A stretch of 64,000 nucleotides of DNA from Portunus trituberculatus (lineage: Eukaryota; Arthropoda; Malacostraca; Decapoda; Portunidae), in the NCBI RefSeq assembly GCF_017591435.1, contig NC_059268.1:3243922-3307921 (forward strand), read 5' to 3'. Every line of letters starts with the position of its first letter. Within the stretch, counting starts at the first letter, position 1. Both the position numbers and the translations under genes were made by a program. Of the stretch, positions 20,566 through 31,730 are shown in pieces. Under the pieces are notes generated by a model. The model saw nothing but the letters and a program-made list of their open reading frames with translations, was not told the DNA's origin and ran no database searches.

Positions 20566-20912
20566 GAATACCACAGTTTGCCAGGAAAATTAGAATTATA
20601 TGTTGGAATATTAACAGAGTATGTACTAAGTTAGAAAAGACTGATGTATTTGAAATATTAACTGACTATGACGCTATCGCCTTGAGTGAAACAAAAACAT
20701 GTTTACCTGTACGTTTACCAGGGTATGTGTCATATCGAGGGAAGTCACTGGAATCTGACGAAAGAGGTGGAATGGTTGTGTTGGTGAAGAACTATCTGAG
20801 TGACTTTGTGTGTGATTTTGATGGCAGTATAGGAGATCAAGTATGGTTACGATTTAGTAATGTGGAGGAAGTGCTGTTTGGGTTCTGTTACATCCCTTCA
20901 AGTGACTCCCAG
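20544..20912 (+). pseudogene. LINE ORF2 endonuclease, N-terminal fragment
   Basis: IIRICWNINR-like start (WNINRVCTKL), then IALSETKTCL with the catalytic Glu and GGMVVLVKNYLSD. It ends at a stop after FCYIPSSDSQ, where element homology ceases. The DFN and SDH blocks and the RT are missing. Confidence 0.75.
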
Positions 20913-20915
20913 TGA

Positions 20916-21240
20916 AAGCATTTTTTCCTTACAATTTTGTCTCATAAACCTCAATTTTTTTCACTTATTTTGGCCGGAAAATATTTGTCTTCTTTTTAAA
21001 ATCCTCCTATTACTACCACCACCACCACCACCACTGTTCAACCACACCCACAACCACCACAAACAACCAACATTACCACATCAGATGCTCACAAAACCAC
21101 ACCATTTCACTACCATCACCACTACCACCACCTACTCCCTACGGGATCACTGGCCGTACTAAAGGAAGTGGCTCTATGTAGGGGTGGAACATGGCAACTG
21201 CACCAGCTGGGACACACCTAGCCAACTGTGAGTATTGAAG
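20916..21240. other. Spacer with (ACC)n; possible exon with splice donor
   Basis: Contains (ACC)n near 21017 and related CA-rich sequence. At 21168-21229 a GC-richer stretch ends CCAACT|GTGAGTATT, a good donor consensus. The next acceptor-like TTTTCAG is at 24729, after the piggyBac insertion. Possibly an exon of a host gene; weak. Confidence 0.3.
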
Positions 21241-21388
21241 GCTGTTTTAAGGCTGTTTTGGGTTGTTTTAGGGTGTTTGAAGACTTTGAGGGTGTTTTAA
21301 GGCTGTTTCAGAATATGTAATGCTGTTTTAGAGTGTTTTAAGGCTATTTTAGGGTGTTTAAGGCAGTTTTGGGCTGCTTTAAGGGTGT
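21241..21388. repeat. Minisatellite (GGCTGTTTTAAGG type), left part
   Basis: Units based on GGCTGTTTTAGGGTGTTTaa recur and contain TTAA. The array is split by the piggyBac element and continues at 24457-24620. Confidence 0.85.
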
Positions 21389-21934
21389 TTAACCCATTAA
21401 CACCCATACCTATTTCCCGTGTTGAGATTTAGTACTTTTTTGGCAAGATGTGTGTTTGTAACCTAACCAAGACATGCTGGAGAAAAAATCATGATAACTT
21501 AAGTGAAAGCATAAGCGAGTTGCAGAGGGTGACATAAATGATCCAGCGGGTGGATCATTTAGCGTCTCGGCCCCATTGCATATACTTACCTTAGTAAAGG
21601 AAAAAATCAAGGTTTCTATACTTTTTTCGTAGTATACTTAGCATCTGCGTATTTTTTCTAGTTACAAATTGGGCTAATTGTAATGTTTCAAATTTGTACC
21701 TTTTTATTCATAAATTGTACATGAGCAAAAATGAGTCCTAATACTTGGCATACACATATTTCTCTTTTATATCACTTTCTGCTGCACTGCTGCTATTCAT
21801 CCACAAAATATACATTACTGTATTTGTTGCTATGAACATTCGACCTCATATTCATGTACGTGTGTGGAAATTTGCAAAACACTCCATGCACAGTGCGACG
21901 TCACACTTCACGCATTTTGTTGTTGGCCTTTGTC

Positions 21935-23997
21935 TCATCCTACTAACTGGCATCTAAGCCTTTTGCTGTCGCCAGTGCGGGTAATGAAGTGCTGTACACC
22001 ATCACGTCGGAGACTCCAAGGTGTCGGCAAACCCAGTGATGAGGTGAATCTTGGCTTTTCTCTATTCACAGCAGCAGCTTTGAGGTAGCTCACTGCAATC
22101 TGGCGATGAAATTCCAGGAGGGTTATAGGCTCATCTGACACAAGTCTATGGAGCAGCCAGCTATTGATGATTGTCATGTCTATCATCCTGGTCAAGAGAC
22201 ACCAATACCACTTCTTCCCACGTATAGCAATGCTGTACTTTCCTATGAGCCAATCGTGCAGATCAACTCCTCCCATGCCTTTGTTATATGTCTTGATGAG
22301 TTCAGGCTGCACCATGTCGATTCTTTTCCTTTCTCTTCTGTCACACCTCTGTGCCGTGGTGAGGGGATCAACACTGTCATAGTTTGTCATTACTGATACC
22401 TCTTTGTTGTCATTCTTTTATATCACTTTCTGCTGCACTGCTGCTATTCATCCACAAAATATACATTACTGTATTTGTTGCTATGAACATTCGACCTCAT
22501 ATTCATGCATATGTGTGGAAATTTGCAAAACGCTCCATGCACAGTGCCACTGTCATAGTTTGTCATTACTGATACCACTTTGTTGTCATTCCACTTGACT
22601 ACAAGGATCTTCTTGTTGAACCTACAGTCATATGAACCCCTTTCCTCTTTGGTCATGACTTTGCTGGCCTTGACGGGACACTGCTGCAGCCTATTTTCTC
22701 GCACGGTTCCAGTGGGTCGTGTTTTTTCCAGTGAGAATGGTTAGGAGGCCACGCGATGTGAAAAGGTTATCAATCACACTGAACAAACAAGTCAAATTTG
22801 TAGCAATAACCCTCATCACCACAAAGCGACCTCAGCTTGTACCCAAACCTGATGGATGGGCTTCCCCCTGATAAATTGCTTCAGGCCATCATGACCATAG
22901 TATCTCACCATCATTTCATCAACAGATAAAGTCTTATGGAACACACCATACTGCTGGAATGAAGAATTTAGCATATCAATCAGGGGCCGGACTTTGAAAG
23001 CCTTGTCTGTGCAATCTTGTGGGCGACTGTTGTTGTCTTGTACATGTAGGTACGCTTTTATCTTCAAGTACTTGTTCCTGGATAGAGCTTAATTGTTTGA
23101 CAGTATTTTGAGCCACATCATCAGCATCAGACCAGTAAAGTCGTTCGCTAGGAAGAGTGACGTACCCAAAATAGATCAGGAAGCCAATGAAGGCTTTTGG
23201 TTCATGGTCTTCCAAGCTAAACAGGGGATAATTTTTCACTGTGTGTGCATAACGGATTGTTTCTCGCTTTATGAGCGCAAAGATGTCGGTGAAATATCCT
23301 CAAAGATGTCAACTGGTGTGTGACCGTCAAGTTGTTCGTGCAATTTGGCCTTCAGCTTTTCGGTTTGGTTTGACATCTCACCCCACTTGGAGTACCGTGG
23401 TATCATGTGCCTGGAAGTAGAAACACCACTTTAGTAAATATTTAGCATTACATGCATTTCCAAGTTAAAACTCCAACAGTAATGATGAAAAATTAATGAA
23501 TTAGTTTTTGAGTAATTCTGGCCACAGACAAATACCTGAGTAAACATGACATAAAGAATCTGGTGAATACACGTTAATCATCATCATATTACTTTATTAA
23601 CACAAAACATGACATAATACTAAACAAATAACTAACGGTAACCTTCTTACTCAACACTGGTGTATCAACAGAGTCCAGACGTCGTTTTTTCTTCATTCCT
23701 TGGCCAGGTTTGTGTGGTATGAATTTCAATGGCATCAGGGACATCTTTTACCAGTGGTATAAGTGTATTATCATCATCAACTTCATCCTCATCACTTAGA
23801 TCATCATCAGGAGGAATGTTCACCAAGTCTATTATTACTTCTGCATCATGATCAACGTTGAACTCCTCACTACATAACAAGTGTGTAGCTTCTTGCACAC
23901 TGAGGCATTTCACAGGAGCATTAGACATATTTCGCAGCTGTTGAGCAAAATAACTTTTCAAGCTAGTAAGTATATGCTCTGTAAAGTATTCATTCAC
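21935..23997 (-). pseudogene. piggyBac transposase, frame-broken, with an intron
   Basis: From 23997: an acidic N-terminus (DDDLSDEDEVDDD). A likely intron follows (donor GTAAGAAGG near 23650, acceptor CTACTTCCAG near 23411). Next come the DDE_Tnp_1_7 domain with HMIPRYSKWGEMS, FIGFLIYFGYV and YWSDADD; VDEMMVRYYGHDG (first catalytic Asp); IDNLFTSRGLL (second Asp, in another frame); and YNKGMGGVDLHDWLIGKY (third Asp). All three Asp sites are readable. An internal duplication near 22375-22592 and several shifts disrupt the frame. It cuts and pastes at TTAA when functional. Confidence 0.88.
22375..22592. repeat. Internal duplication within the piggyBac
   Basis: A segment of about 130 bp (22413-22548) repeats 21762-21895 nearly exactly. 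It is bracketed by two copies of CTGTCATAGTTTGTCATTAC (22374 and 22551). Confidence 0.85.
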
Positions 23998-24456
23998 AAT
24001 ATCAGAGAATCAGGAGGATGTATACAGTATGTCTACAGGCAACTGTGCTGCTGTGAATCTCACACTGGGTGACTGATAACGGTTCCGCCCAGTGGACCAT
24101 ATTTGTCACCTCTAATTGTAGTGAACTTGCAATTCGGTAGATGGTGTGATAGGGCAGATAATTCAACTGACATGTCATGTAGAAAGTGTTGTGCTTGTAT
24201 AGTGAAAAGGATCAAGAAATATGACATAAACTTCATCACCATTTTTTACTGAACATGAACAAAAAATTCACGAAAATTAAATCCTCCTAATGACGTGACC
24301 ACTGGGGAGATTTGAATGTCGTTGCTATAAATAGGTCCTCCCGCTTCTGCTTACTGTAAGAACACTTTTCTAAACTCAATTTGCTCAGCATGTTTAAGAT
24401 ACAGGCCATCAAAGACAGATCACCAAATATGATCCACTGGGCGGTAATTGGTTAAG

Positions 24457-24620
24457 GCTGTTTTAGTGCATTTTAGGGCTGTTTAAAGGCTATTTGAGGG
24501 TGTTTAAGGCTGTTTTTGGCTGTATTAAGGCTTTTTTAGGGTGTTTAAGACTGTTTTTGGCTGTTTTAAGGTTATTTTAGGGTGTTTTAAGGGTGTTTCA
24601 AGGTATTTTAAAATTTTGGC
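24457..24620. repeat. Minisatellite, right part
   Basis: Continues the GGCTGTTTTAAGG/GGGTGTTTAAG units after the transposon. Confidence 0.85.
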
Positions 24621-24729
24621 TCCTGAAGTGATGAAGTACATGCCCACGCCATCGCTCCATCAGGGCTTCATCTACTCGCTTTGTGTGTTTTTTTATGATT
24701 CAGTGACAAAGTGACTAACTGTTTTCAGG

Positions 24730-25021
24730 GACACTGGGTACGGTGGCTTGGGGGGAGGGACTGTGTGGCCTGAGGGGAGGGGTGGTGGCCGGCGGGCAGT
24801 GTGTTACTGACCAGTGTGGTGTAATGGTGTCGTCATTCTCACCCTTGAGGGATTCTGAGGGTGAGCTGGCTCTATTAGATGAATTACAGGATTCTGAGGA
24901 CAATGTTAGTCAATCAGAAGGCCTCATTAGTGACTCACATGAGGAATATTTGCCAGAAAATGACAATGAGGCCAGGAGCTCCCAGGAAGAAAGTGATGGA
25001 AACGGCGAGGATGACAATTAA
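24730..25021 (+). CDS. Acidic exon, N-terminus-like of a piggyBac-derived protein
   Basis: Preceded by TGTTTTCAG, an acceptor-like site. The frame is Gly-rich at first, then acidic and Ser-rich: DELQDSEDNVSQSEG, ISDSHEEYLPENDNEA and EESDGNGEDDN, then a stop. Acidic Ser/Asp/Glu N-termini with EEYLPEN-like blocks are common upstream of piggyBac transposase domains, and a piggyBac-like exon follows at 25840. This is an inference from composition and context; the short length prevents certainty. Confidence 0.4.
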
Positions 25022-25279
25022 GGGAGATGGAAAGCATATATATTGATTTAGAAGAGTGTATGGTTTAAAATGTGGACATGGAAGTGGCAAGGATGACAAT
25101 TCAGGAAGATGGAAAGCATATGTTGATTTAGAAGAGTGGGCACTGTCCCCAAGAAACCATACCGCGTGCTCGCCTAGATTCCCGGCTCCCACTTCACAGC
25201 TCCTCCACCCAGCTGATTTGACGTCACATATATGAAGCCACGCTATTGGTCAGAGAGAGAGAGAATATGAAAATCCATA

Positions 25280-25325
<46 letters not shown>

Positions 25326-25365
25326 ACGCATAAGGAGAGGGAGAGATAGAAAGAATATGAAAATG

Positions 25366-25421
<56 letters not shown>

Positions 25422-25839
25422 GATAACAAATAGGGAAAGAGAGAATATGAAAACGAATAACGAAGGAGAGAGAGAGAGAGAGAGAGAGAATATGGTAATG
25501 AATAAGGCAGCGTTTCTCAATCTATTTACCCTTGCGTAACCCTTCAAATACATGACATGTCTCAAGGAACCCCTACACAAAAAAAAAAAATTATATACCA
25601 TATATTTCTCTTTTAATGTGATGTCAAATCCGCTGGGTGGAGGAACTGTGAAGGGGGAGACGGGAATCGAGGCGAGCGCATGTGATGGTTTCTCGGGGAC
25701 AGTGCTGAAGAGTGTACGGTTTTAAATGTCGACATGGAAGTGTGGAGGATGAAGAGCGGCCAGGCAGTCCTGCACTGCATGCTTCCCTCCATACTTTCTC
25801 TGTCTTATCAGATCCCTTTGCTAACTAGCGTCCCGGTAC

Positions 25840-26150
25840 TGGTCCGGTCCTGACTGAGGATTTTTGTGGCTTTGATCCTGATGTACCAAGGAATGACATG
25901 AATGGTTTGCACTACTTCCAGCTTTTCATGTCAGACGAGGTGGTACAGTCGCTGTGTGTGTGGACCAGTGTCCCAGCAGCCAAGCTTTTTGTGGACAACC
26001 CAAAAAATAAATTAGAAAAAGTTTATGGCAAAAAAGTGGCTTCGTGTCACAAGGGATGAAATGAATGTCTTCCTACGTCAGCACCCCCAACAGAACACGG
26101 TGCGGGGAGTGGGGTTGTGCAGTGCGGGGGTGGCGGAGTCGCTGACAAAG
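25840..26150 (+). pseudogene. piggyBac-like N-terminal domain exon, unit 1
   Basis: Encodes DFCGFDPDVPRNDMNGLHYF and FMSDEVVQSLCVWTSVPAAK, like the start of a piggyBac transposase domain (FQLFxSDExVxxI). An extra AA near 26006 relative to unit 2 shifts the frame before the VTRDEMNVFLRQ block. Non-functional here. Confidence 0.7.
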
Positions 26151-26512
26151 GGTTCATGATAGATGTGCCCTTTTGTAAGGTTTTCACACATAAATATCTT
26201 TTTTTATTTATTTATTTTTTATTAGTACTTAACATGTAGCTAATATGTGCATTTCCATTGTGTTTTAACGGGCTAAAGAAGGCATTATGGGTATCTCCTA
26301 TCTCAAAGCCCACCAACTATTTGACTGCTAGTGTTCTTATTGATTTAGTGATAATTACTCCTGCAGTGTATCACTTGTGTCACTATGTATCTTGTATTAT
26401 TACTTCACTTATTCACTTATTCTGTATGTGTCACTGTCAAGCACTTCATTTACTTACCCACTGCTTCAATAACACTCTGAATTTATGGCCTCCGCACACT
26501 GAAACACTAAGG

Positions 26513-26574
<62 letters not shown>

Positions 26575-26601
26575 ATATTAATCAAGTTTTATTTATTTCA
26601 G

Positions 26602-26724
26602 ATTGTGTTAAGAATATGGAGAAAAATAGACCAAGGCAAGAAGAGGAGGAGGAGGAGGAAGAAGAAGAAGGAAGAGGTGGAGGAATATGAGAAGAGGAGA
26701 AGAAGAAAAGAGAGAAAAAGAAAG
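26602..26724 (+). CDS. K/R-rich internal exon, unit 1
   Basis: Bounded by TATTTCAG acceptor and AAAG|GTAACA donor. Exactly 41 codons with no stop: IVLRIWRKIDQGKK, an Arg/Lys run, then EEVEEYEKRRRRKERKRK. The end phase (0) matches the start phase of the terminal exon at 27115. A nuclear localisation-type basic stretch is obvious, but no function is known. Confidence 0.45.
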
Positions 26725-26768
26725 GTAACATAATAAATATTGTCATTTCATAAAATTTTTGCTATTTC

Positions 26769-26771
<3 letters not shown>

Positions 26772-26861
<90 letters not shown>

Positions 26862-27047
26862 TTCCTTCCTTCCTTCCTTCCTCCTCCTCCTCCTCCTCCT
26901 CCTCCTCCTCCTCCTCCTCCTCCTCCTCCTCCTCCTCCTCCTCCTCCTCCTCCTCCTCCTCCTCCTCCTCCTCCTCCTCCTCCTCCTCCTCCTCCTCCTC
27001 CTCCTCCTCCTCCTCCTCCTCCTCCTCCTCCTCCTCCTCCTCCTCCT
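26772..27047. repeat. (TC)n, (CTTC)n and (CTC)n compound microsatellite, unit 1
   Basis: About 86 bp of TC, then CTTCC repeats, then about 167 bp of CTC. The polySer/polyLeu/polyGlu frames are not genes. Confidence 0.98.
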
Positions 27048-27114
27048 GTGCTAATACTATTACTATTATTACTATCCCAGTGTGACCTGTGTGACCTCTG
27101 ACCTTTTGCCGCAG

Positions 27115-27171
27115 GACTCCTTGGACTGCGACTTCACTGTGACCCGAGAGGAGGTGGCCACTCAACGCTGA
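27115..27171 (+). CDS. Short terminal coding exon, unit 1
   Basis: Acceptor TTTTGCCGCAG is followed by 18 codons (DSLDCDFTVTREEVATQR) and a stop. A donor-like ATGCAG|GTCAGT follows about 30 bp later. Three copies in the window (30497 and 45292) differ at four sites, of which three are synonymous in this frame. The phase joins the K/R-rich exon at 26602-26724. Host gene identity unknown. Confidence 0.5.
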   Translation, partial: DSLDCDFTVTREEVATQR

Positions 27172-27254
27172 GGTCACACGGCTCCCTTCCTTATGCAGGT
27201 CAGTGGTGTGGTGTGTGGTATGGGGAGGTGTGGTTGGGTTAAGTGGGTTGGGCT

Positions 27255-28265
27255 GGGTAAGATTTTGAAGCCATTTTTAGGCAGTTTGGCATGTTTGGAG
27301 GGTATTTTTAAACAGTTTGGCATGTTTTAAGGACATTTTAGACAGTTTGGCATGTTTGGAGGGTATTTTGAGATAGTTTGGGATGTTTTGAGGATATTAG
27401 AAAACAGTTTGACATGTTTTATGGCCATATTGGCATGGTTTGAGGGCATTTTGAGACTGACATGTTTTGAGGGCATTTTAATACAGATACAGTTTGGCAG
27501 GTTTGGAGTGTATATTAAGACAGTTTGGTATGTTTTGAGGGCAATTTAAGACAGTTTGCCAGGTTTTGAGGCCATTTGAAGACAGCTTGGCAGGTTTTGA
27601 GGGCATATTAAGACAGTTTGTTATGCTTTGAGGGCAATTCAAGACAGTTTGGCAGGGTTTGAGGACACTGTAAGACAGTTTGGCATGTTTTGATGGATTT
27701 TAAGACAGTTTGGCATGTTTTAAGGGTATTTTAAGACAGTTTGACATGTTTTGAGGGTATTTTGAGACAGTTTGGCATATTTCAGGGCAATTTAAGACAG
27801 TATGGCATGCTTTGAGGGCAATTTAAGAGTTTGGCATATTTTGAGGGTATTTTGAGACAGTTTGACATATTTTATGGCCATATTGAGACAGTTTGGCATG
27901 TATTGAGAGCAATTTGAGACAGTTTGACATGTTTTGAGGGCATTTTAAGACAGTTTGGAGGGCATATTGAGACAGATTGGTATGTTTTGAGGGTATATTA
28001 AGACAATTTTGGAGGTTTTTAGGGAAATTGAAGACAATTTGGCAGATTTGGAGGGCATATTAAAGCAGTTTGTTATGTTTTGAGGGAAATTTGAGACAGT
28101 TTAGCTGGTTTTGAGGCCATGTTAAAATAGTTTGGCATGTTTTGAAGACATTTTAAGACAGTTTGGCATGTTTTAAGGGCATATTAAGACAGTTTGACAT
28201 GTTTTCATGGCATATTAAGAGAGTTTGGCAGATTTTGAGTTCAATTTAAGAAAGTTTGGCAGGTT
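27255..28265. repeat. Minisatellite of about 33 bp, unit 1
   Basis: About thirty degenerate copies of GACAGTTTGGCATGTTTTGA plus GGGCATTTTAA. Many units contain TTAA. Confidence 0.95.
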
Positions 28266-28267
28266 TT

Positions 28268-28512
28268 GATGGCATCTTTCACACCACTAGTTCTTGCATC
28301 TAGCACGCCACATTCTCTCCAGGAACTCTTTCATAGCCTCAATCATCCTTCCATTCGTCTCCCCACAGAGTCCCAGCAGCACCACCATCCATTCCCTTCC
28401 TGTCATCTCCACTCTGTCATGCCCCAGCTCCCTCAGCATCACTTGCATCATCTCATACCTGTCTCTGGCATACTTCACACACTCCAGCACCACATGCTCC
28501 ACCGTCTCATCC
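28268..28512 (-). mobile_element. LINE extreme C-terminal fragment
   Basis: The minus-strand frame reads MEHVVLECVKYARDRYEMMQ and ends FLERMWRARCKN with its stop. It is the end of a LINE ORF2 after a zinc finger (T-EHVVLEC). It lies exactly between segmental units 1 and 2. Confidence 0.6.
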
Positions 28513-28774
28513 TAGAAGAGTGTACGGTTTAAAATGTGGACATAGGATTGGCAAGGATGACAATTAAGGGAGATGGAAAGCATATATGTTGATTTAGAAG
28601 AGTGGGCACTGTCCCTAAGAAACCATCCCGTGTGCTCGCCTTGATTCCCGGCTCCCACTTCACAGCTCCTCCACCAAGCTGATTTGATATCACATATATG
28701 AAGCCACGCTATTGGTCAGAGAGAGAGAGAGAATATGATAACAAATAAGGAAAGAGAGAATATGAAAACGAATA

Positions 28775-28826
<52 letters not shown>

Positions 28827-29037
28827 ATGATAACAAATAAGGAAAGAGAGAATATGAAAACAAATAAGGAAGGAGAGAGAGAGAGAGAGAGAATATGGTA
28901 ATGAATAAGGCAGCGTTTCTCAATCTTTTTACCCTTGCGTAACCCTTCAAATACACGACATGTCTCAAGGAACACCTACACAAAAACAAAATTATATACC
29001 ATATATTTCTCTTTTAATGTGATGTCAAATCCGCTGG

Positions 29038-29575
29038 GTGGAGGAACTGTTAAGGGGGAGCCGGGAATCGAGACGAGCGCATGGGATGGTTTCTCGGGGA
29101 CAGTGCCGAAGAGTGTATGGTTTTAAATGTGGACATGGAAGTGTGGAGGATGAGGAGCGGCCAGGCAGCCCTGCACTGCATGCTTCCCTCCATCCTCTCT
29201 CTGTCTTGTCTGATCCCTTTGCTGACCAACGTCCCGGTACTGGTGCGGTCCTGACTGAGGATTTTTGTGGCTTTGATCCTGATGTACCAAGGAATGACAT
29301 GAATGGTTTGCACCGCTTCCAGCTCTTCATGTCGGACGAAGTGGTACAGTCGCTGTGTGTGTGGACCAGTGTCCCGGCAGCCAAGCTTTTTGTGGACAAC
29401 CCAAAATTAAATTACAAAAAGTTTATGGCAAAAAAGTGGCTTCATGTCACAAGGGATGAAATGAATGTCTTCCTACGTCAGCACCCCCAACAGAACACGG
29501 TGCGGGGGGTTGGGGTTATGCAGTGCGTGGGTGGCGGAGTCGCTGACAAAGGGTTCATGATAGATGTGCCATTTT
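29038..29575 (+). CDS. piggyBac-like N-terminal domain exon, unit 2 (open)
   Basis: Open throughout; a usable ATG (MVSRGQCRR) is at 29086. Features: DFCGFDPDVPRNDMNGLHRF, FMSDEVVQSLCVWTSVPAAK, NYKKFMAKKWLHVTRDEMNV, then a Gly-rich tail and GFMIDVPF before a donor at TTTT|GTAAGG. It resembles the first helical part of piggyBac transposases (DDE_Tnp_1_7) but lacks all catalytic blocks, so any product would be non-catalytic, perhaps DNA- or partner-binding. The intron to the exon at 30013 contains (TC)n. Confidence 0.6.
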
Positions 29576-29911
29576 GTAAGGTTTTCACACATAAATATCT
29601 TTTTTTATTTATTTATTTTTAATTAGTATGCAGCATGTAGTTAATACGTGCATTTCCATTGTGTTTTAACAGACTAAAGAAGGCATTATGGGTATCTCCA
29701 ATCTCAAAGCCCATCAACTATTTGACTGCTAGTGTTCTTATTGATGTAGTCATAATTACTCCTGCAGTGTATCACTTGTGTCACTATGTATCTTGTATTA
29801 TCACTTCACTTATTCACTTATTCTCTGTGTCACTGTCAAGCACTTCACTTACTTACCCACTGCTTCAATAACACTCTGAATTTATGGCCTCCGCACACTG
29901 AAACACTAAGG

Positions 29912-29985
<74 letters not shown>

Positions 29986-30012
29986 ATATTGATCCAGTTT
30001 TATTTATTTCAG

Positions 30013-30161
30013 ATTGTGTTAAGAATATGGAGAAAGACGGACCAAGGCAAGAAGAGGAGGAGGAGTAGGAAGAAGAAGAAGAAGAAGAAGAAGAAGAAGA
30101 AGAAGAAGGAAGAGGTGGAGGAATATGAGAAGAGGAGGAGAAGAAAAGAGAAAAAGAAAAG
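30013..30161 (+). pseudogene. K/R-rich exon, unit 2 (frame changed)
   Basis: Same acceptor and donor as unit 1, but GAA/AAG repeat expansion makes it 149 bp. It no longer joins the terminal exon in phase; alternate frames have stops. Confidence 0.45.
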
Positions 30162-30205
30162 GTAAAATAATAAATATTGTCATTTCATAAAGTTTTTGCT
30201 ATTTC

Positions 30206-30294
<89 letters not shown>

Positions 30295-30496
30295 TTTTTT
30301 CTTCTTCTTCTTCTTCTTCTTCTTCTTCTTCTTCTTCTTCTTCTTCCTCCTCCTCCTCCTCCTCCTCCTCCTCCTCCTCCTCCTCCTCCTCCTCCTCCTC
30401 CTCCTCCTCCTCCTCCTCCTCCTCCTCCTGTGCTAATTCTATTACTATTATTGATATCCCAGTGTGACCTGTGTAACCTCTGACCTTTTGCCGCAG

Positions 30497-30553
30497 GACT
30501 CCTTGGACTGCGACTTCACTGTGACCCAAGAGGAGGTGGCCACTCAACGCTGA
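30497..30553 (+). CDS. Short terminal coding exon, unit 2
   Basis: Identical to the unit 1 peptide except Gln for Arg at position 11. The downstream donor is a consensus ATGCAG|GTAAGT, so the 3' UTR may be spliced. Confidence 0.5.
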   Translation, partial: DSLDCDFTVTQEEVATQR

Positions 30554-31730
30554 GGTCACACGGCTCCCTTCCTTATGCAGGTAAGTGGTGTGGGGAGGTG
30601 TGGTTGTGTTAGGTGGGTTGGGTTAGGCCGGGTAAGATTTTGAAGCCATTTTTATGCATTTTGGCATGTTTAGAGGGTATTTTTAAACAGTTTGGCATGT
30701 TTTAAGGACATTTTAGACAGTTTGGCATGTTTTGAAGGTATTTTGAGACAGTCTGTTATGTTTTGAGGATATTTGAAAATAGTTTGACATGTTTTATGGC
30801 CATATTGGCATGTTTTGAGGGCATTTTGAGACTGACATGTTTTGAGGGCATTTTAATACAGATACAGTTTAGAGGGCATATTAAGACAATTTGGTATGTT
30901 TTGAGGACAATTTAAGACAGTTTCAGGTTTTCAGGCCATTTGAAGACAGCTTGGCAGGTTTTGAAGGCATATTAAGACAGTTTGTTATGCTTTGAGGGCA
31001 ATTTAAGACAGTTTGGCAATGTTTGAGGACACTGTAAGACAGTTTAGCATGTTTTGATGGCATTTTAAGACAGTTTGGCATGTTTTAAGGGTATTTTAAG
31101 ACAGTTTGACATGTTTTGAGGATATTTTGAGACAGTTTGGCATATTTCAGGGCAATTTAAGACAGTATGGCATGCTTTGAGGGCAATTTAAGAGTTTGGC
31201 ATATTTTGAAGATATTTTGAGACAGTTTGACATTTCATGGCCATATTGAGACAGTTTGGCATGTATTGAGAGCATTTTGAGACAGTTTGACATGTTTTGA
31301 GGGCATTTTAAGACAGTTTGGAGGGCATATTGAGACAGTTTGGTATGTTTTGAGGGTATATTAAGACAATTTTGGAGGTTTTTAGGGAAATTGAAGACAG
31401 TTTGGCAGATTTGGAGGGCATATTAAGACAGTTTGTTATGTTTTAAGATAAATTTGAGACAGTTTAGCTGGTTTTGAGGCCATGTTAAAATAGTTTGGCA
31501 TGTTTTGAAGACATTTTAAGAGTTTGGCATGTTCTAAGGGCATATTAAGACAGTTTGACATGTTTGCAGGGTATATGAAGAGAGTTTGGCAGATTTTGAG
31601 TGCAATTTAAGAAAGTTTGGCAGGTTTTGATGGTATTTTAAGATAGTTTGGCAGGTTTTGATAGCATTCTAAGATAGTTTGGTAGTTTTTGATGGTATTT
31701 TAAGACAGTTTATCATGTTTTGAGGACATT

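Larger units (their letters stand above)
19700..20912 (+). mobile_element. Second LINE 5' half (5' UTR, ORF1, start of ORF2)
   Basis: A GC-richer leader (19700-19824) is followed by an intact ORF1 and an overlapping endonuclease start. The element ends abruptly near 20912. It is a different family from the 16-18 kb piece. As there, the 3' portion is missing. Confidence 0.8.
21389..24456 (-). mobile_element. piggyBac transposon with TTAA target duplication
   Basis: The element body is 21393-24452, flanked by TTAA at 21389-21392 and 24453-24456, and lies inside a minisatellite. The terminal inverted repeats are CCCATTAACACCCA (left) and CCAATTACCGCCCA (right, reverse-complemented), matching at 11 of 14 positions. 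The minus-strand transposase is frame-broken. About 3.06 kb, the right size for an autonomous piggyBac. Confidence 0.93.
25022..28265 (+). repeat. 3.4-kb tandem segmental unit, copy 1
   Basis: Contains, in order: a duplicated GGAAAGCATATATGTTGATT block, (GA)n stretches, a piggyBac-like exon (25840-26150), (TC)n, a K/R-rich exon, (TC)n plus (CTC)n (26772-27047), a short terminal exon (27115-27171) and the CAGTTTGGCATG minisatellite. Copy 2 (28513-31734) repeats the same order, about 3.38-3.46 kb later. Confidence 0.92.

Noticed and set aside
26740..27177. Poly-Ser/Leu or poly-Glu proteins over (TC)n and (CTC)n (also 30177, 45100, 52675 and 52812)
   Set aside because: Simple-repeat artefacts in all frames and on both strands; only the short exons flanking them have splice and phase support.
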